Positions 12,406 through 23,673 of a DNA stretch of 64,000 bases are shown one piece after another. A model generated the notes under the pieces. The model saw nothing but the letters and a program-made list of their open reading frames with translations, was not told the origin of the DNA and made no database searches. The stretch covers positions 49,379,360-49,443,359 of the forward strand of contig NC_052354.1 of assembly GCF_009727055.1 (NCBI RefSeq), read 5' to 3'. Made by a program: the position numbers and the translations under genes. Numbering within the stretch: the stretch's first letter is position 1; every line of letters starts with the position of its first letter. Source of the DNA: Benincasa hispida. Lineage: Eukaryota; Streptophyta; Magnoliopsida; Cucurbitales; Cucurbitaceae.

Positions 12406-13129
12406 ACAAATACCACCTTTTCGAGATTTATGCACATATATGAGTGGATGAATCTTGGAAAATATAAAGTTGGAATCGAAATACAAATAAATTTGTTATT
12501 GAATTTGACACCAATTGATATATCAGTCAAACTATGAATTTAGTACATAAGTTTAACTAGAATTTGGAATAAACTTTGGAATATGGCCAAATTTTAATTT
12601 AATTTTATCTCCCAAATTGATTTGGATTGAGGGTAAAAGCTAAACTTGCTTTGAATTTGAGATAAATTTGGAATATGGCCAAATTTTATTTTGAGATAAA
12701 TTTGAAACTTTATCCCTAATTTAATTTTGCTTCGAGGATAGAAGGCTAAATTTCGATGATTCGAACTTGGGATAAAATTTGGAATATGGCCACATTTTAA
12801 CTTGATATTTTATTCAAAATTTAATCTCAAAGTTAAACAATTTGAATTTAGTATAAATTTTGGAATATGGCCAAATTTTAATTTGAGATCAACTTAAGAT
12901 AAAATTTGGAATATGCCCAAATTTTAAATTGATGTAAATGGATTTATTTAAAGTTAATCCATTCAAACCCACCAAGAATCTAAAATTCAAATTTAAAAGA
13001 TAAGATATTTTGATTCAAATCTTATCAAAATCTTTTAAAGAGATAAGATTTTTTAGTAGGAAATCCAAATTAAATTAGGAATTTAAATCCATCTTGACCT
13101 CTATAAATAGGGCTCACCACATACATTTT
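12406..13129. repeat. AT-rich stretch with repeated GGAATATGGCC units
   Basis: Non-coding. The motif GGAATATGGCCAAATTTT and close variants recur at about 12578, 12670, 12781, 12862 and 12908, at irregular spacing (46-111 bases). It lies just inside the GypA 3' LTR. A plus-strand TATA-like box (13101-13110) lies at its right end. Confidence 0.6.
13101..13110 (+). promoter_or_regulatory. Plus-strand TATA-like box, antisense to GypA
   Basis: CTATAAATAG followed by a strongly pyrimidine-rich tract, a good match to a plant core promoter. It points away from the GypA 3' LTR and against gag. No supported product lies downstream. Confidence 0.35.
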
Positions 13130-13445
13130 TTCATTTTCATCTTCCACTCCTACTCTATTCTCCTCTTTCTTTTCTCCTTCTCCTTTTTTTCCCTCTTTTT
13201 TTCTTTCTTCCTTTTTTCTCTTTCTTCTTTCTTTTTTTTTTCTTTTTTTTTTTTGTTCTTTCTTTCTTTTGTCCATGTTTTTTTTTCCTTTTCCTCTTAT
13301 TTTTCTTTTTTTATTGTTGTTTCTTCCACATTTTTTTCCTTTTCCTCGTTTTTTTCCTTTGTTTCCTTTTTTTTCCACGTTTTCCCCTTTTCTTTTTTGT
13401 ATTTTGTATTTTTTCTTTCTTTTTTTTCCGTCATTTTTTTTAAGA
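13130..13445 (+). repeat. Polypyrimidine (T/C-rich) tract
   Basis: About 300 bases almost without purines on the plus strand, with many TTTTTC and TTCC runs. Long open frames on both strands (132 residues rich in Phe and Ser; 126 residues rich in Lys and Glu) come from this composition and are not genes. Confidence 0.85.
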
Positions 13446-13540
13446 ATCATGCTTCTTGTATACTCCTAGTGGATATATCCTTGAATGTTTGACATGATTG
13501 TGCCCCTTGTAATGAGATCGTCACCAAAGTTGCCACAACC

Positions 13541-14698
13541 GATTAGAATCAAAATATAGCCCCTATGTGGGTGATTATATGGCCAGCTTCGCAAATAAAC
13601 TACTAGTAAACATAACCTCTATGTAGGTGATTGTGTAGCTTGTTGGGGTGGTCAACAGCGTCGCCAACAATGATCTCATTCTTGCTAGACGCAACCCCTA
13701 TGTGGGTGACTGTGTAGCCTGTAAGGGTGGTCGCCAACTCCATCAACAACGATCTGACTTCTGTTAGACACAAACTTTATATGGGTGACTATGTAGCCTA
13801 TAGGGGTGGTCGCCAGCTTTGCCAACAATGATCTGACGACTACTAGACACAACCCTTATATGGGTGACTGTGTAGCCTACAGGGGTGGTCGCCAGCTTTG
13901 CCAACAACGATATGATTTCTATTAGACACGACCCCTATGTTGGTGACTGTGTAGCCTGTAGGGGTGGTCGTCAGCTTCGCCAACAACGATTTGACTCATG
14001 TTAGACATAACCTTTATATGGGTGACTGTGTAGCCTGCAGGATTAGTTGCCAACTTTTCCAACAACGATCTGACTCTTGTTAGACATAACCCTTATGTGG
14101 ATGACTGTGTAGCTTACAGGGGTGGTCGCCAGCTCTACCAAAAAACGATCTGACTCCTATTAGACACAACCCTTATGCGGTGGACTGTGTAACTTATAAG
14201 GGTGGTCATCAGCTCTGCCAACAACAATGTGACTCCTATTAGACACAACCCCTATACGAGTTATTGTGTAGCTTACAAGGGTGGTCGCCAGTTCCGTCAA
14301 CAACGATCTGACTTCTGCTAGACATAACCTCTATATTGTCGACTGTGTAGCCTACAGGGGTGGTCGCCAGCTCCGCCAACAATGATCTGACTTATGTTCC
14401 TATTAGACAAGACTTCTATGTGGGTGACTGTGTAGCCTGCAAGGTAGTTGCCAGCTTCACCAACAATGATCTGACTTCTGCTAAACACAATCCCTATGTG
14501 GGTGATTGTATAGCTTGCAAGCATGGTCGCCAGTTCCACCAACAATGATATGATTCCTACTAGACACAACCTCTATGTGGGTGACTGTGTAGCCTGCAGA
14601 GGTGGTCACCAGCTTCACCAACAACGATCTGATTCTTGCTAGACACAACCTCTATGTGGGTGACTGTGTAGCCTGTAGAGGTGGTCGCCAGCTCCGCT
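13541..14698. repeat. 79-bp tandem repeat array, about 15 units
   Basis: The landmark TGTAGC recurs at 13634, 13713, 13792, 13871, 13950, 14029 and 14108, exactly 79 bases apart, and continues to about 14698. Each unit holds GTGGGTGACTGTGTAGCCTG, a GGTGGTCGCCAG segment and a CAACAACGATCTGA segment. The first unit is the most diverged. 79 is not a multiple of 3 and no frame stays open, so it is not coding. It is richer in G+C than its surroundings and lies in the 3' internal part of GypA. Confidence 0.95.
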
Positions 14699-14947
14699 GA
14701 ATTTATTGTATATTTATTCACTTAAGCAATTTATTACTTTCCTTCTTTTCTTTTTTCTTTTTCTTTAATATGGCAAGTGGCCCTCTCTTTTTGTTCTTTT
14801 TTTTTTATGCAGAAAAGAATAGAACGGACGATATTTCAGGGCTTCGATTTTAGCGTTTCTCCTGTAAGCTGATCTTAATCTGCGACCTAAGGATCTCGTC
14901 AGTTTTGGCTTGAGCGTTCCATCAGTTTTATGCTTAGTGCTCTACCT
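14699..14947. other. GypA spacer between arrays
   Basis: T-rich stretch, then degenerate copies of a 'ctt(c/a)gat..tta.tg' type motif that continue at 19699-19893, on the far side of the inserted GypB LTR. No gene. Confidence 0.5.
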
Positions 14948-16180
14948 ATCACCCCTTCTCCCGAGCTCACCTTCCAAATCCGAAAGGAGGCGTGAGGATG
15001 GCAGATACCACCCTTTTGTGATACTTACTGCTTACTCTTACCTGTTTGGCTCACAACACTCACAGCCAAGGAAATAAAACAACAGCTCTTGGCTAAACTT
15101 ATTTTATTACAACCAATCCAATGTTTATACAACTCAAACTTTTAATTAAAACAACTCATTACAAGCTTAAGTCTGAAAGTGTGGTCGTAGTGTGGCAAAC
15201 CTTGACCTTAGTAGTACCTTGGAACTCCTCAACAATCGCTAACTGAGAGGCAAAAACATAAAAGAAAAGAATGAGCTTCAAGAAGCTCAGTGAGTGGTAC
15301 ACAATTTACAAGGTCTCTTTCAACCCTAATAGACAAATAGCTCAAACAACATAACCACATAACAAGGTTACTACTTAAACTTCAAGCTTGAACGAGTTTG
15401 TTCCCTTTTTTACCTACAACACGGTAAACAATTAAACATGTATCTCTAATTACTATGTGCACATAGATTCCCCTCTTATGGGCTCAAAAACTAAATTTTT
15501 CGTTCCTCTAACCATCCCATATGAGGTTCTTTTCACAGGCTCAAAGACAAGGTCAAACAACCCCTTGACCAACCTATGCGTTTCTGCCACACGCTTAAGA
15601 ACTAGTCTTTCGACCCTCTGACCATCATGTGTTGCGTACTTACCTCATCGTACTGAGTTGTACATACATTTACAACTATAAAACTCATAAGAATCCTTTA
15701 AAGAATACCAGTCACTGTTCGTTAGTAGGGATTTCCCTTCTTCTCCAAGTTCCCTGGTTTTCCCTAGTTTCTTCTAGAATCTTGGGTTTATATTAGCCCA
15801 ATGTTAGCTTGGAAACTCATGTTTAGGGCTAGAATAACCTTAGAATACTTTTTTGACTCTAGACCCAGCATTCCAACTCCAACTAACATGGAAACAGACC
15901 TCAAATTGCCTCAGGACAGCTATGGACAAATGGCAGCCATCTTGAGTACCTGTTGAACGCATGGTTGCATAATCAGACCAATTGGGTGCATGGTCCACCC
16001 TCTTGGACCATGGCCTACCTTCTCAGCTCACTTCAGACTCAGTAGTTTGCATAACAACATGGTCAACGCATGGCATCAACGCATAGTCTCACCCCAAAAC
16101 CCTAATTCTCACCAACTCTCTCTTTTTTAGTCTTCTTTGAGGGAACTTGAGTTGTGAGCTGAAATGAAGTTGTCCTGGAG

Positions 16181-16188
16181 TATTTATA
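16181..16188 (-). promoter_or_regulatory. GypB LTR TATA box (copy 1)
   Basis: TATAAATA on the minus strand. The same box is at 41526-41533 on the plus strand in copy 2, at the matching place, which fixes the opposite orientations of the two LTRs. Confidence 0.55.
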
Positions 16189-17330
16189 GGCCCTCAAGAG
16201 TGTCTTTGTCACTCTTTCTATGCCACCAATGCATGATACATGGTTTGCATGAGAAACCTATGTGTCAGCACCATGCAAAGGCTAACACAACACCCTTGAC
16301 ACCTCCTACTTGCATGTGAGCTCGAGATGTCTTCACCATGCATAGTTCAACACATAGTCCCTCCTTTAGATGTCATTCCAACTTTTTTTCATGTCTTATT
16401 ATGCGTCCACCTCACTCTTGGCTCATCCAAGGCTTCATTTGGTTGAGCCACATACCCCATTTTATTGTCAATCCGACCTTGCTCTCTAAGTTTTCAAGTT
16501 AACGCATACTGACCTAGGTTGGCCGCATGGTTGCTACACCACCAACCCCTTATGCGTCCAACATCTCTCTTATGCGCCCATGTAGAGCTTCCAACGCATG
16601 GTTCCTTAGGTTTGGATGTATGGTTTCTTAACTATGTCACCAACTTGTCTTTCTTTGTAGCATAACCTCCTTTTTGGCCTAATGCATCCACCCTACACCT
16701 TCCCTTCTAGGCTTTGCATCCAACTAAGGTTCTTAAGCTTCCTTGGTGTAACTCTCTCCTAAGTGTTTGTCATATGCTTCCATCTTGCTCCTCATAAATC
16801 CAAAATGAAATCCACAAGGTCCTCTATGCGCCAAACCCTAGTCCTATGCGTCCAACACAAAGCTTATGTGTCAATCCTTCTTTCACTTCATTCTTCCTTG
16901 GTCTCTATCTTCTTCTCAAAGCATAGCTTACTCTTTCAAACATAAGGCATAGCCATGTGTCCTCTTTGTCTCACTTTTCCTCCAAGCATGCACCCATCTA
17001 TGCGCCCATTATGCTTATCTATACACTCATCAGGGTGTTTAATGCATGGATCCCTAGTAGGGTTGGCAATGAGGCCAGCGCGGGGCAAGAGAGGGTTTCC
17101 CATCCCCGTCCCTGTTGGGGATTCCCCATCAGGGAAACAGATCCCTGCAGGGACCCATTCCCCGTTTTCCCTTTTGTTTCCCCATAGGGACTTTTTTTAA
17201 AAAAAAAATTCCTAAAATTCTATTTGGTTTGGGCGTAGACACTTTATTTGGCCTATATTGGGCTAAATTAAAAACTAAGCTAAATGGAAAAAGTTAAATA
17301 CCGAATACATTTATATTTATTGATTTATAT

Positions 17331-17338
17331 ACACACAT

Positions 17339-17370
<32 letters not shown>
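17331..17370. repeat. (AC)n(AT)n microsatellite
   Basis: An ACAC run followed by ATAT, directly before the start of the LTR at 17373. Confidence 0.9.
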
Positions 17371-17371
<1 letters not shown>

Positions 17372-17372
17372 A

Positions 17373-19192
17373 TGGAAAATATAAGCATACAACGGAAGCA
17401 ATCATAATCAATAAGCACTCTAGTTATACTTAATTTGAGTTATAAAAGCATGCTAAAACAGATTTTCAAATAATGTGGTTTCACAACTTATAATGTTGAA
17501 GAATTCCTCCAATCCAAGCTGCTCTCCACAAATTTGAGCTTCAAATCAATAGTGAACCACCAAGATATCTTCTCTACCATTCTCCAACTTTGATTTGAGT
17601 GGTGAAACTAAGAATTGAAGCGAATTTGTGTATGGAACTGGAGAGGGTTTGAGAGATGGAGAGAGTTCTTCCAAATTTCAAAAATTCAGTCTTCTATACC
17701 TCCAATCTAAAAAATTCTGAGCTTTTTATGTATCATATACATGCAAGAACTAAAGGTGACACCAAATTGACACTTCAATTTCAATGAGATGGTGGGTTAG
17801 GTGGTTGAAAATTGAAAAAATAACATGATTTCAATTAATTAAACAATTTTAATTAATTAAATAATAATTTAATATCAAATATTAAATTAACCAAACACCT
17901 AATTTTAAACATGAATCCTATTCATGTACTCAATATTTAAATATTTTAAACTCTACAATTTTGTTTAGTTTCAAAAATTAAACGTTAAATATATCGAAAT
18001 AATTATCCAAACCCTAATTTGAAATTGAACAATTCAAATTCAAATCTTAATTTAAAATTTGAACACTTCAAATTTAATTCCCAAATTAATTTGAACGCTT
18101 CGAATTAATTCAATATACTAATTCAAGATTTACGAGCTAGTAGAGGGACTTTATGGACCTACAAATCATGAGCTCCAACAATTTGAGATTAATTGGCTAA
18201 ACTCTTTAAACCAAATTAATCAATATTCATTAACTACCGAGACACACCACTATAGCTCAGTAGTTGCACTTTCTTTACTGTAGATATATTTCTGTCCACT
18301 TGATTTAACCATAACCAGTAAGTCGACTCTTCACAGGTTGTTCATAATAACGGCTGGGTCAAATGTTGTTTTACCCCCGAAATTACATCTTGCTCCTTAA
18401 GTCTCACTGATTCTTTAATGAACAATTGGTTTGTGATCCAATCACTAAACCGAGTTCCTCTCGGGCCAATGAGAGGGTGGGACCCCTTCTTCAAGACCTA
18501 GATTCAATACTTAAGAGAACAACCTCTCTACTATCCCTAAATTGGGTAGGTGTGAATTTCGTTTTGTACCCTACGTCCCCAACTATCTACTCGATCTTAT
18601 CCCTGAAATAGGAGGTTTATTGAGCTGGCATTGTTGAGCCAACCCTCACATATGAAAATCTAAGGATAATCCTGAATAAACAGGAGTTCATAGTTAACTC
18701 AGGATTAAGGTCGAGTTACCTAGGTCATCAATTTGAAACAGTCAGTCTTAAACAGTAAACAATGTTATAAAGTAAGAGTAACTTATTCCTTGGTCCGGTC
18801 TTCTGCAAACTCATTGCATTGGACGCCCCCACTCCTCATGTCACTACATGAACGAATCAAGATCACTTCATTTGTAGTACTTTACAACAAATTGTAACAA
18901 CTATAAAATGGCCCGCATCCAATAGTGTTACCAGAATAAGGCACCCAACCTTATTCATGTACTATAGATCGTTTTGGCTATTTACTCAAACTTAATCCAT
19001 CTTTATGTCACCACGTAAAGCTCAAGTATTCATATAATAGTCATGGATCTTTAGTTTATTGGATTTAGTCTTTACAAGTTCAATTTATATATTCAACAAC
19101 AGTTTAATTAAATAAACGTTAATAACATCTTTATTGATAATAGAAAATGTTTAACATTACAAACTGCGAGTTTTCGGATATACAACCCAATA
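17373..19192 (-). mobile_element. Solo copia LTR (reverse) inside the hAT-like element
   Basis: Starts TGGAAAATATAAGC at 17373. Its far end, near 19192, reads as the reverse of the LTR start block (CTCGCAGTTTGTAAT), like the LTR ending at 40861. It carries a perfect 8-bp hairpin at 18934-18956. No internal region or primer site. The exact end and target duplication are unclear because the flanks are simple AT repeats. Confidence 0.7.
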
Positions 19193-19698
19193 ATGTATAA
19201 ATATATATTTAAAAACCTAATCGGGGCAGGGATATCCCTGGTTTGGGGACCCTAAAGAGGTCCCCGATTTAGACTCATCCTCCGTCAAACCGGGGATTCC
19301 CTGTCCTGATTAGGGTGTGGCCTCGCGGGGACCGATCCCGAAAGGAATTTTGCCAACCATATTCCCAAGACTCATGATATAATCTTATAGCATAGCTTCC
19401 CATAATCTTAGTCATCCAAAGTTGTCCAAAATCTCCCATTGGTATGCACCTGCTATGCGTTGAACTCCTCCAAGATTCTTCATCCTCTCCTATGCTATGA
19501 ATCTAACTTTTACTCTCATAGCATAGTTTAGACATTTAGCCAAATTCTTGTCTCCAAACTACTGTGTCTCCAACACTTAGAAACTTTTCTTGCTCTAAGG
19601 CATAGTTTTAGGTACTTAGTCAAGCTTTTCCCTTACAAGGCTTGAACTCTAAGCTCTTCCCTCCACCCAAGGAATCCTGTGAAGGATCGAGTTTTACA

Positions 19699-19893
19699 TT
19701 ATTGGCTTTGATCTCGGCATTCTGTTGGCTTCGATCTTAGTGCACGACCCAAGGACTTCGTTGGATTTGGCTTGAGTCTTTGACTCGAGCATTTCAACGA
19801 TTTCAAGCTCGATATTCTATCGGCTATGATCTTAGTGTTTCATTGGCTTCAATCTTAATGTACGATCTGAGCGTTTCGTCGATTTTAATCTTA
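19699..19893. repeat. GypA degenerate short repeats
   Basis: Repeated phrases such as TTCGATCTTAGTG and variants, about 22-35 bases apart. They continue at 21506-21600 beyond the Harbinger-like element and at 14830-14947 beyond the GypB LTR, showing that these stretches were once continuous. Confidence 0.55.
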
Positions 19894-21505
19894 GGGGGTG
19901 TTTGACAACCAAGGAGAGTTGGGTTGAGTTGGTATTTTTTACCAACTCAATGTTTGACAACCAACTTTAAATATTGGTGCCCCAACTCTCCCTAATTCTC
20001 TCTTTCTCCAATGTTTTTAATGGTTCTACCCATCGGTCTCCATTGGCAATTACCGCTACCACACTCCAGCGACATACTCCAATGACCACCTTTGGGTGGC
20101 CAACTTCGACGACCAACTCCGAGCTCCGACAACCACCTCCAACAACACTTCAACAACCACTTTGGTAATTTTAAAAAAAAAAAAAAAAAACAAAAAAAAA
20201 AAAAAAAAAAACCTCTGACTTATACATTCGCACGACCAACTTCGACGAAGAACTCTGGGCTTCACCAACCACACCTCTGACAACAACTCTAGCGACTAAC
20301 TCCAACGACCACAAGCAACTTTGGCGATATACTTTACCTACCACCTTCGTATGCCCAACTTCGACGACCACTAATAAAAATAAAACGGTGGGTTTAATTA
20401 CGCACCATTTTATCACTCTCACTCTCATCTATTTTCCCACGTGTTTTCATTACTCTCTCAACTCCCTCAATTACTTTGTCATTTCTCTCCCTCTCTCATA
20501 TTTTCTTCACATTTACTCCACTTCTCTCATCTTCTCTCTTCTTTCGTGGTTTAGTTCGTCTTTCTCATTTTCTATCTTCTTTCTCTGTCATGCTCCTATG
20601 GGTTTTATTTTCCTTTTCCTTTCTCAACTCTTACTTTCTCTTTTTTTTATTTTATTTCTATGGTAGTTCTTTTAGATCTAATTATTCTTCTTCTATTTCA
20701 ATTTTTCTTAAATCTAAAAAATAATACATACGACGTCCTATTATTGTTTCACTAAACAAAAGTTCAACGATATTTGTTAAACAACCTATCCCTTGATGTT
20801 TTCAAATATTACGTAGTTCTAATGAAACAGTGGAATTTAAAATTACAGCTCAAGATTTCTTTTTTTTATATATAAAAAAAGATAGTTTGTACACGGATGC
20901 AACATAATAGTAGAAAAAATAGACATCAATATTTCTATAATCATTTCACTGGTTTTAGAAAAAGGTAAATCCATTTTTTATAAATTGGTCAAAAAAGATA
21001 TTTAATAGTTGGTTTTATGATTTAAATTGTAAGATTTTGGTTTTTCTAAAATTAACATTTAAGTGTCATCCCTTCTATCTAAAACAATGTAATAGTTTCA
21101 TTTGATGGCACTAATTCTTTCAGTTTTTTTTTAATTTTTACGGTAATTAATGATTAAGTTGGATTTTTGAATGGAATAATCACTTCTATTTGAGTGTTTA
21201 AAAAATTGAATTCAAAATTTTGTGCTTTGTATATAAATACTTTGTAGAGAATTTGTCATGCTTTGAGAATGGAAAAGAATTGGAAGTTTTTTTGTTTTTA
21301 TCTTAGAAAAGTTGGAAAAATATGTGTATAGTTGAAAATTAAAATCAACAATAGCAAAAAAAAACAAGACCAAATCAATTTCATTTACGAAAACAACACT
21401 AGATACCCTAACCCAACTCAACGCAACTCTGCATCCAAACACAAGCAATAATTACCAACTCAACTCAACTCAACTATATGCTTTTATCGCGCACCAAATG
21501 CCCCC
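19894..21505. mobile_element. PIF/Harbinger-like non-autonomous element
   Basis: Left end GGGGGTGTTTG and right end CAAATGCCCCC form the terminal inverted repeat typical of this superfamily (GGGGG..TTTG). It is flanked by the diagnostic 3-bp duplication TTA (19891-19893 and 21506-21508). Sub-terminal repeats of GAGTTGGGTTGAG type occur in inverted form at both ends. Length is 1612 bases. I find no DDE transposase or Myb-like frame, so it is non-autonomous. Poly-A runs near 20173-20210 give false Lys/Phe-rich open frames. Confidence 0.8.
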
Positions 21506-21508
21506 TTA

Positions 21509-21906
21509 GTGTTCTATCAACTTCGATCTCAAGGTTCCATTGGCCATGATTTTGGTGCTCTGGTTGCTTCGATCTCAGTGTTTCGTTGATTTTGATCTTG
21601 CAGATGTGATGAAACAAAGCAAACTGGACCTGATCTTGCATATAAGCCAAAGCTTTACAGATTAGACGTGGGGCCTGATAGATTGGACTTGATCGCGTAG
21701 ATGAAGAGAAACAAGGCAAATCGGACCCAATTCTATAGTTGAGGTAGAGTTAGGCAGACAAGACTCGCATTTGAGGCGGAGCCAAGTGGATCGGACTTGA
21801 TCCTGCATATGAGGAGAACCAAGCAGACCAGATGCAATTTCGCACATGAGGCGAAACCAGATGGGCCGAAGTTGATCTTGCATATGAGGTATAACCATGT
21901 AGACTA
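21509..21906. repeat. GypA degenerate tandem repeats ('GATCTTGCATATGAGG' units)
   Basis: Several units of about 38-45 bases built on GATCTTGCATATGAGG and an AAACCAAGCAGA segment run from about 21595 to the solo LTR at 21907. The overlapping minus-strand open frames of 60-90 residues come from this repetition and show no known domain. Confidence 0.55.
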
Positions 21907-23673
21907 TGAAAGGATCGAATTCCACAGCGGAAGCGTTTTCTTAGAATGTCTTGCATCCCACAAATCGATTTTACATTAAACAAAACCATTGAATTAAAAT
22001 AGAATATAAATATATAAGTTAGCATGCATTAAGGAAAAGATTAGAACGATTCTCACCTTTGTAGATTCCTAAGTGCCATGCACAATCCTATCTTAGTTCC
22101 AACGAACAAATCTTCAACGATCTTGATCACGAACAATTTCTTCAACAATCTCGAACGCTACCACGAAAGTAACCTCATTATTCTCTATGATTCCAATAGA
22201 GTGATAAGTGGTATCTAACTATTGGTTGAAAGAGTGGAGAAAATGGTTTTTGGAAAGTAGAAAGGATTCTTTTAGAGAAAATTCTGCACAATAACACTAG
22301 GAAGTTGTGTATTGTTAATCTTTCTCTTTTGGGAGTATTGTGTTGTGTGTATACCTAAAAGGCCATAGGGAGGTCTTTATATAGAGAAGGACCAAGCCCT
22401 TTTTCTAATATTTTCCTTTTCTATAATATTAAATAACACTTATTTTATTAATTAGCTCATTTAATTAAATAACACTTATTTAATTTTAATTTTCACAGTA
22501 ATTAAATAAATATTTGTACATTAAACTCAATTTAATGTATATATTCAATTATCATATACATCCCATGTATATGTGCAAAACCTCGGTTAATTAATTCTTT
22601 GTAAATCTAATTCACTTGAATTAATTAATTTGAATCTTATTCAAATATCACTTTCCAATTTAATTATAGATAATATCCATTAATATATAGTTTCCTCAAA
22701 TTAATTTGAACAATTCAAATTATCCATCTTAAGTATGCTCGAGTGAGCTATCGAGGGGACCTGGTGGACTTGTAGAACATAAGCTCCAATAATATGAGAT
22801 TAAATTGGCTAAACTTATTAACCAAATTAAACAATATTCATTAACTGTGGGTACACTCTATTAAAGACCCACAACTATAGTCTTCTCAGTACAGATATAT
22901 TTATGTGTCCACAGATATAGACCGATACCAGTAAGCTAGCCCTTCACAAGTGTTCGTAACTCCAACTGGGTCAAATTATCGTTTTACACTCAGATTATCT
23001 CTGACTTCTTAAGTACTAGTGCTCCTTTAATGAACAATTTGTTTATGGTCCAACCAATAAACAGGAATCCCTCTCAAACCAATGAGAAGGTAAGGCTCTT
23101 TGTTCAAGTCTCGGAGACACCACTTAAGGAAACATTCATCTACTTACCCTTAAGGTGGGAATGAATGAATTCTATCTTATATTATTATGCTTCTCACTCG
23201 GTCTTGTCCCCAAAATGGTAGGCATATTGGGTCAACAAACTGGCTACCCTCACCCATGCAAATCAAAGGAAATCCTTCATGAATAGAATTTCATAATATA
23301 CTCAGGATTAAGACTAAGTCGCCTAGGTCATCCTATTGAAATAAAAACCTGATTAGTCAACGTGTTGGATCATTACGTTTGTTTCAAATACAAAGTAGAC
23401 CGTATCCATAGTGTTATCAGGATAAGGTACCCAGCCTTATCCCCATACTATAGACCCTTTTATCTTGAACATTGATCCTTATTTATCTCCACATATAGTT
23501 CAAGACTCATAGGACAACCTTGGATGTTACTTTGTTGAATTTATGGTTATTAAGACAAAATAGACAATAATACAAACAATCACATTTATTGATTTAACAT
23601 CCATAACTCTTTCTTGATGACAGCCAATTAATAGCATTTACTATCTACGAGCTTTAGGGCATAAAACCCAACA
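21907..23673 (-). mobile_element. Solo copia LTR (reverse)
   Basis: Starts TGAAAGGATCG and ends ACCCAACA, so it is a reverse LTR of about 1.77 kb. Flanking 5-mers GACTA (21902-21906) and AACTA (23674-23678) match at 4 of 5. It has a perfect hairpin at 23420-23442 and, on the minus strand, a CTATATAAAG TATA box near 22374-22384. Its end block resembles Copia-B LTRs (CTCGTAGATAGTAAATG on the minus strand). No coding sequence. Confidence 0.8.

Larger units (their letters stand above)
17058..19361. mobile_element. hAT-like non-autonomous DNA transposon, interrupted by an LTR
   Basis: Ends are inverted repeats: TAGGGTTGGCAA on the left and TTGCCAACCATA on the right, one mismatch over 12. G/C-rich sub-terminal sequence lies inside both ends. 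Flanking 8-mers ATCCCTAG (17050-17057) and TTCCCAAG (19362-19369) match at 6 of 8, consistent with an aged hAT target duplication. Without the LTR inserted in it the element is about 480 bases, too small for a transposase. Open frames at its left end are chance. Confidence 0.65.
14948..19698 (-). mobile_element. GypB gypsy-type solo LTR, copy 1 (reverse), with nested elements
   Basis: Inverted counterpart of the LTR at 38100-42798. Its right end (GAGTTTTACA, 19698) matches the reverse complement of that LTR's TGTAACACCC start. Its left end (TATCACCCCTTCTCCC, 14948) matches the reverse of its GTGTGACA end, with TG changed to TA. The LTR itself is about 2.45 kb once the hAT-like insertion is removed. 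A minus-strand TATA box lies at 16181-16188. The flanks belong to the same repeat family, which supports insertion into GypA; no target duplication is clear. Open frames at 16763-17297 are chance. Confidence 0.7.

Noticed and set aside
13070..13492. Long open frames on both strands (126-132 residues), one Lys/Glu-rich and one Phe/Ser-rich.
   Set aside because: They arise from the polypyrimidine tract; stops are rare there by composition and there is no domain.
13541..14698. Regular repeats that might suggest a CRISPR-like array.
   Set aside because: The whole 79-base unit repeats with no unique spacers, and the context is a plant retrotransposon. It is a minisatellite.
20056..20428. Overlapping open frames near long A and T runs in the Harbinger-like element.
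   Set aside because: Homopolymer runs give Phe/Lys stretches. I looked for a transposase or Myb-like protein and saw none.
21474..22025. Several overlapping minus-strand frames with repeated 'MQDQ'-like phrases.
   Set aside because: They reflect degenerate DNA tandem repeats translated in several frames, and they run into an unrelated LTR.
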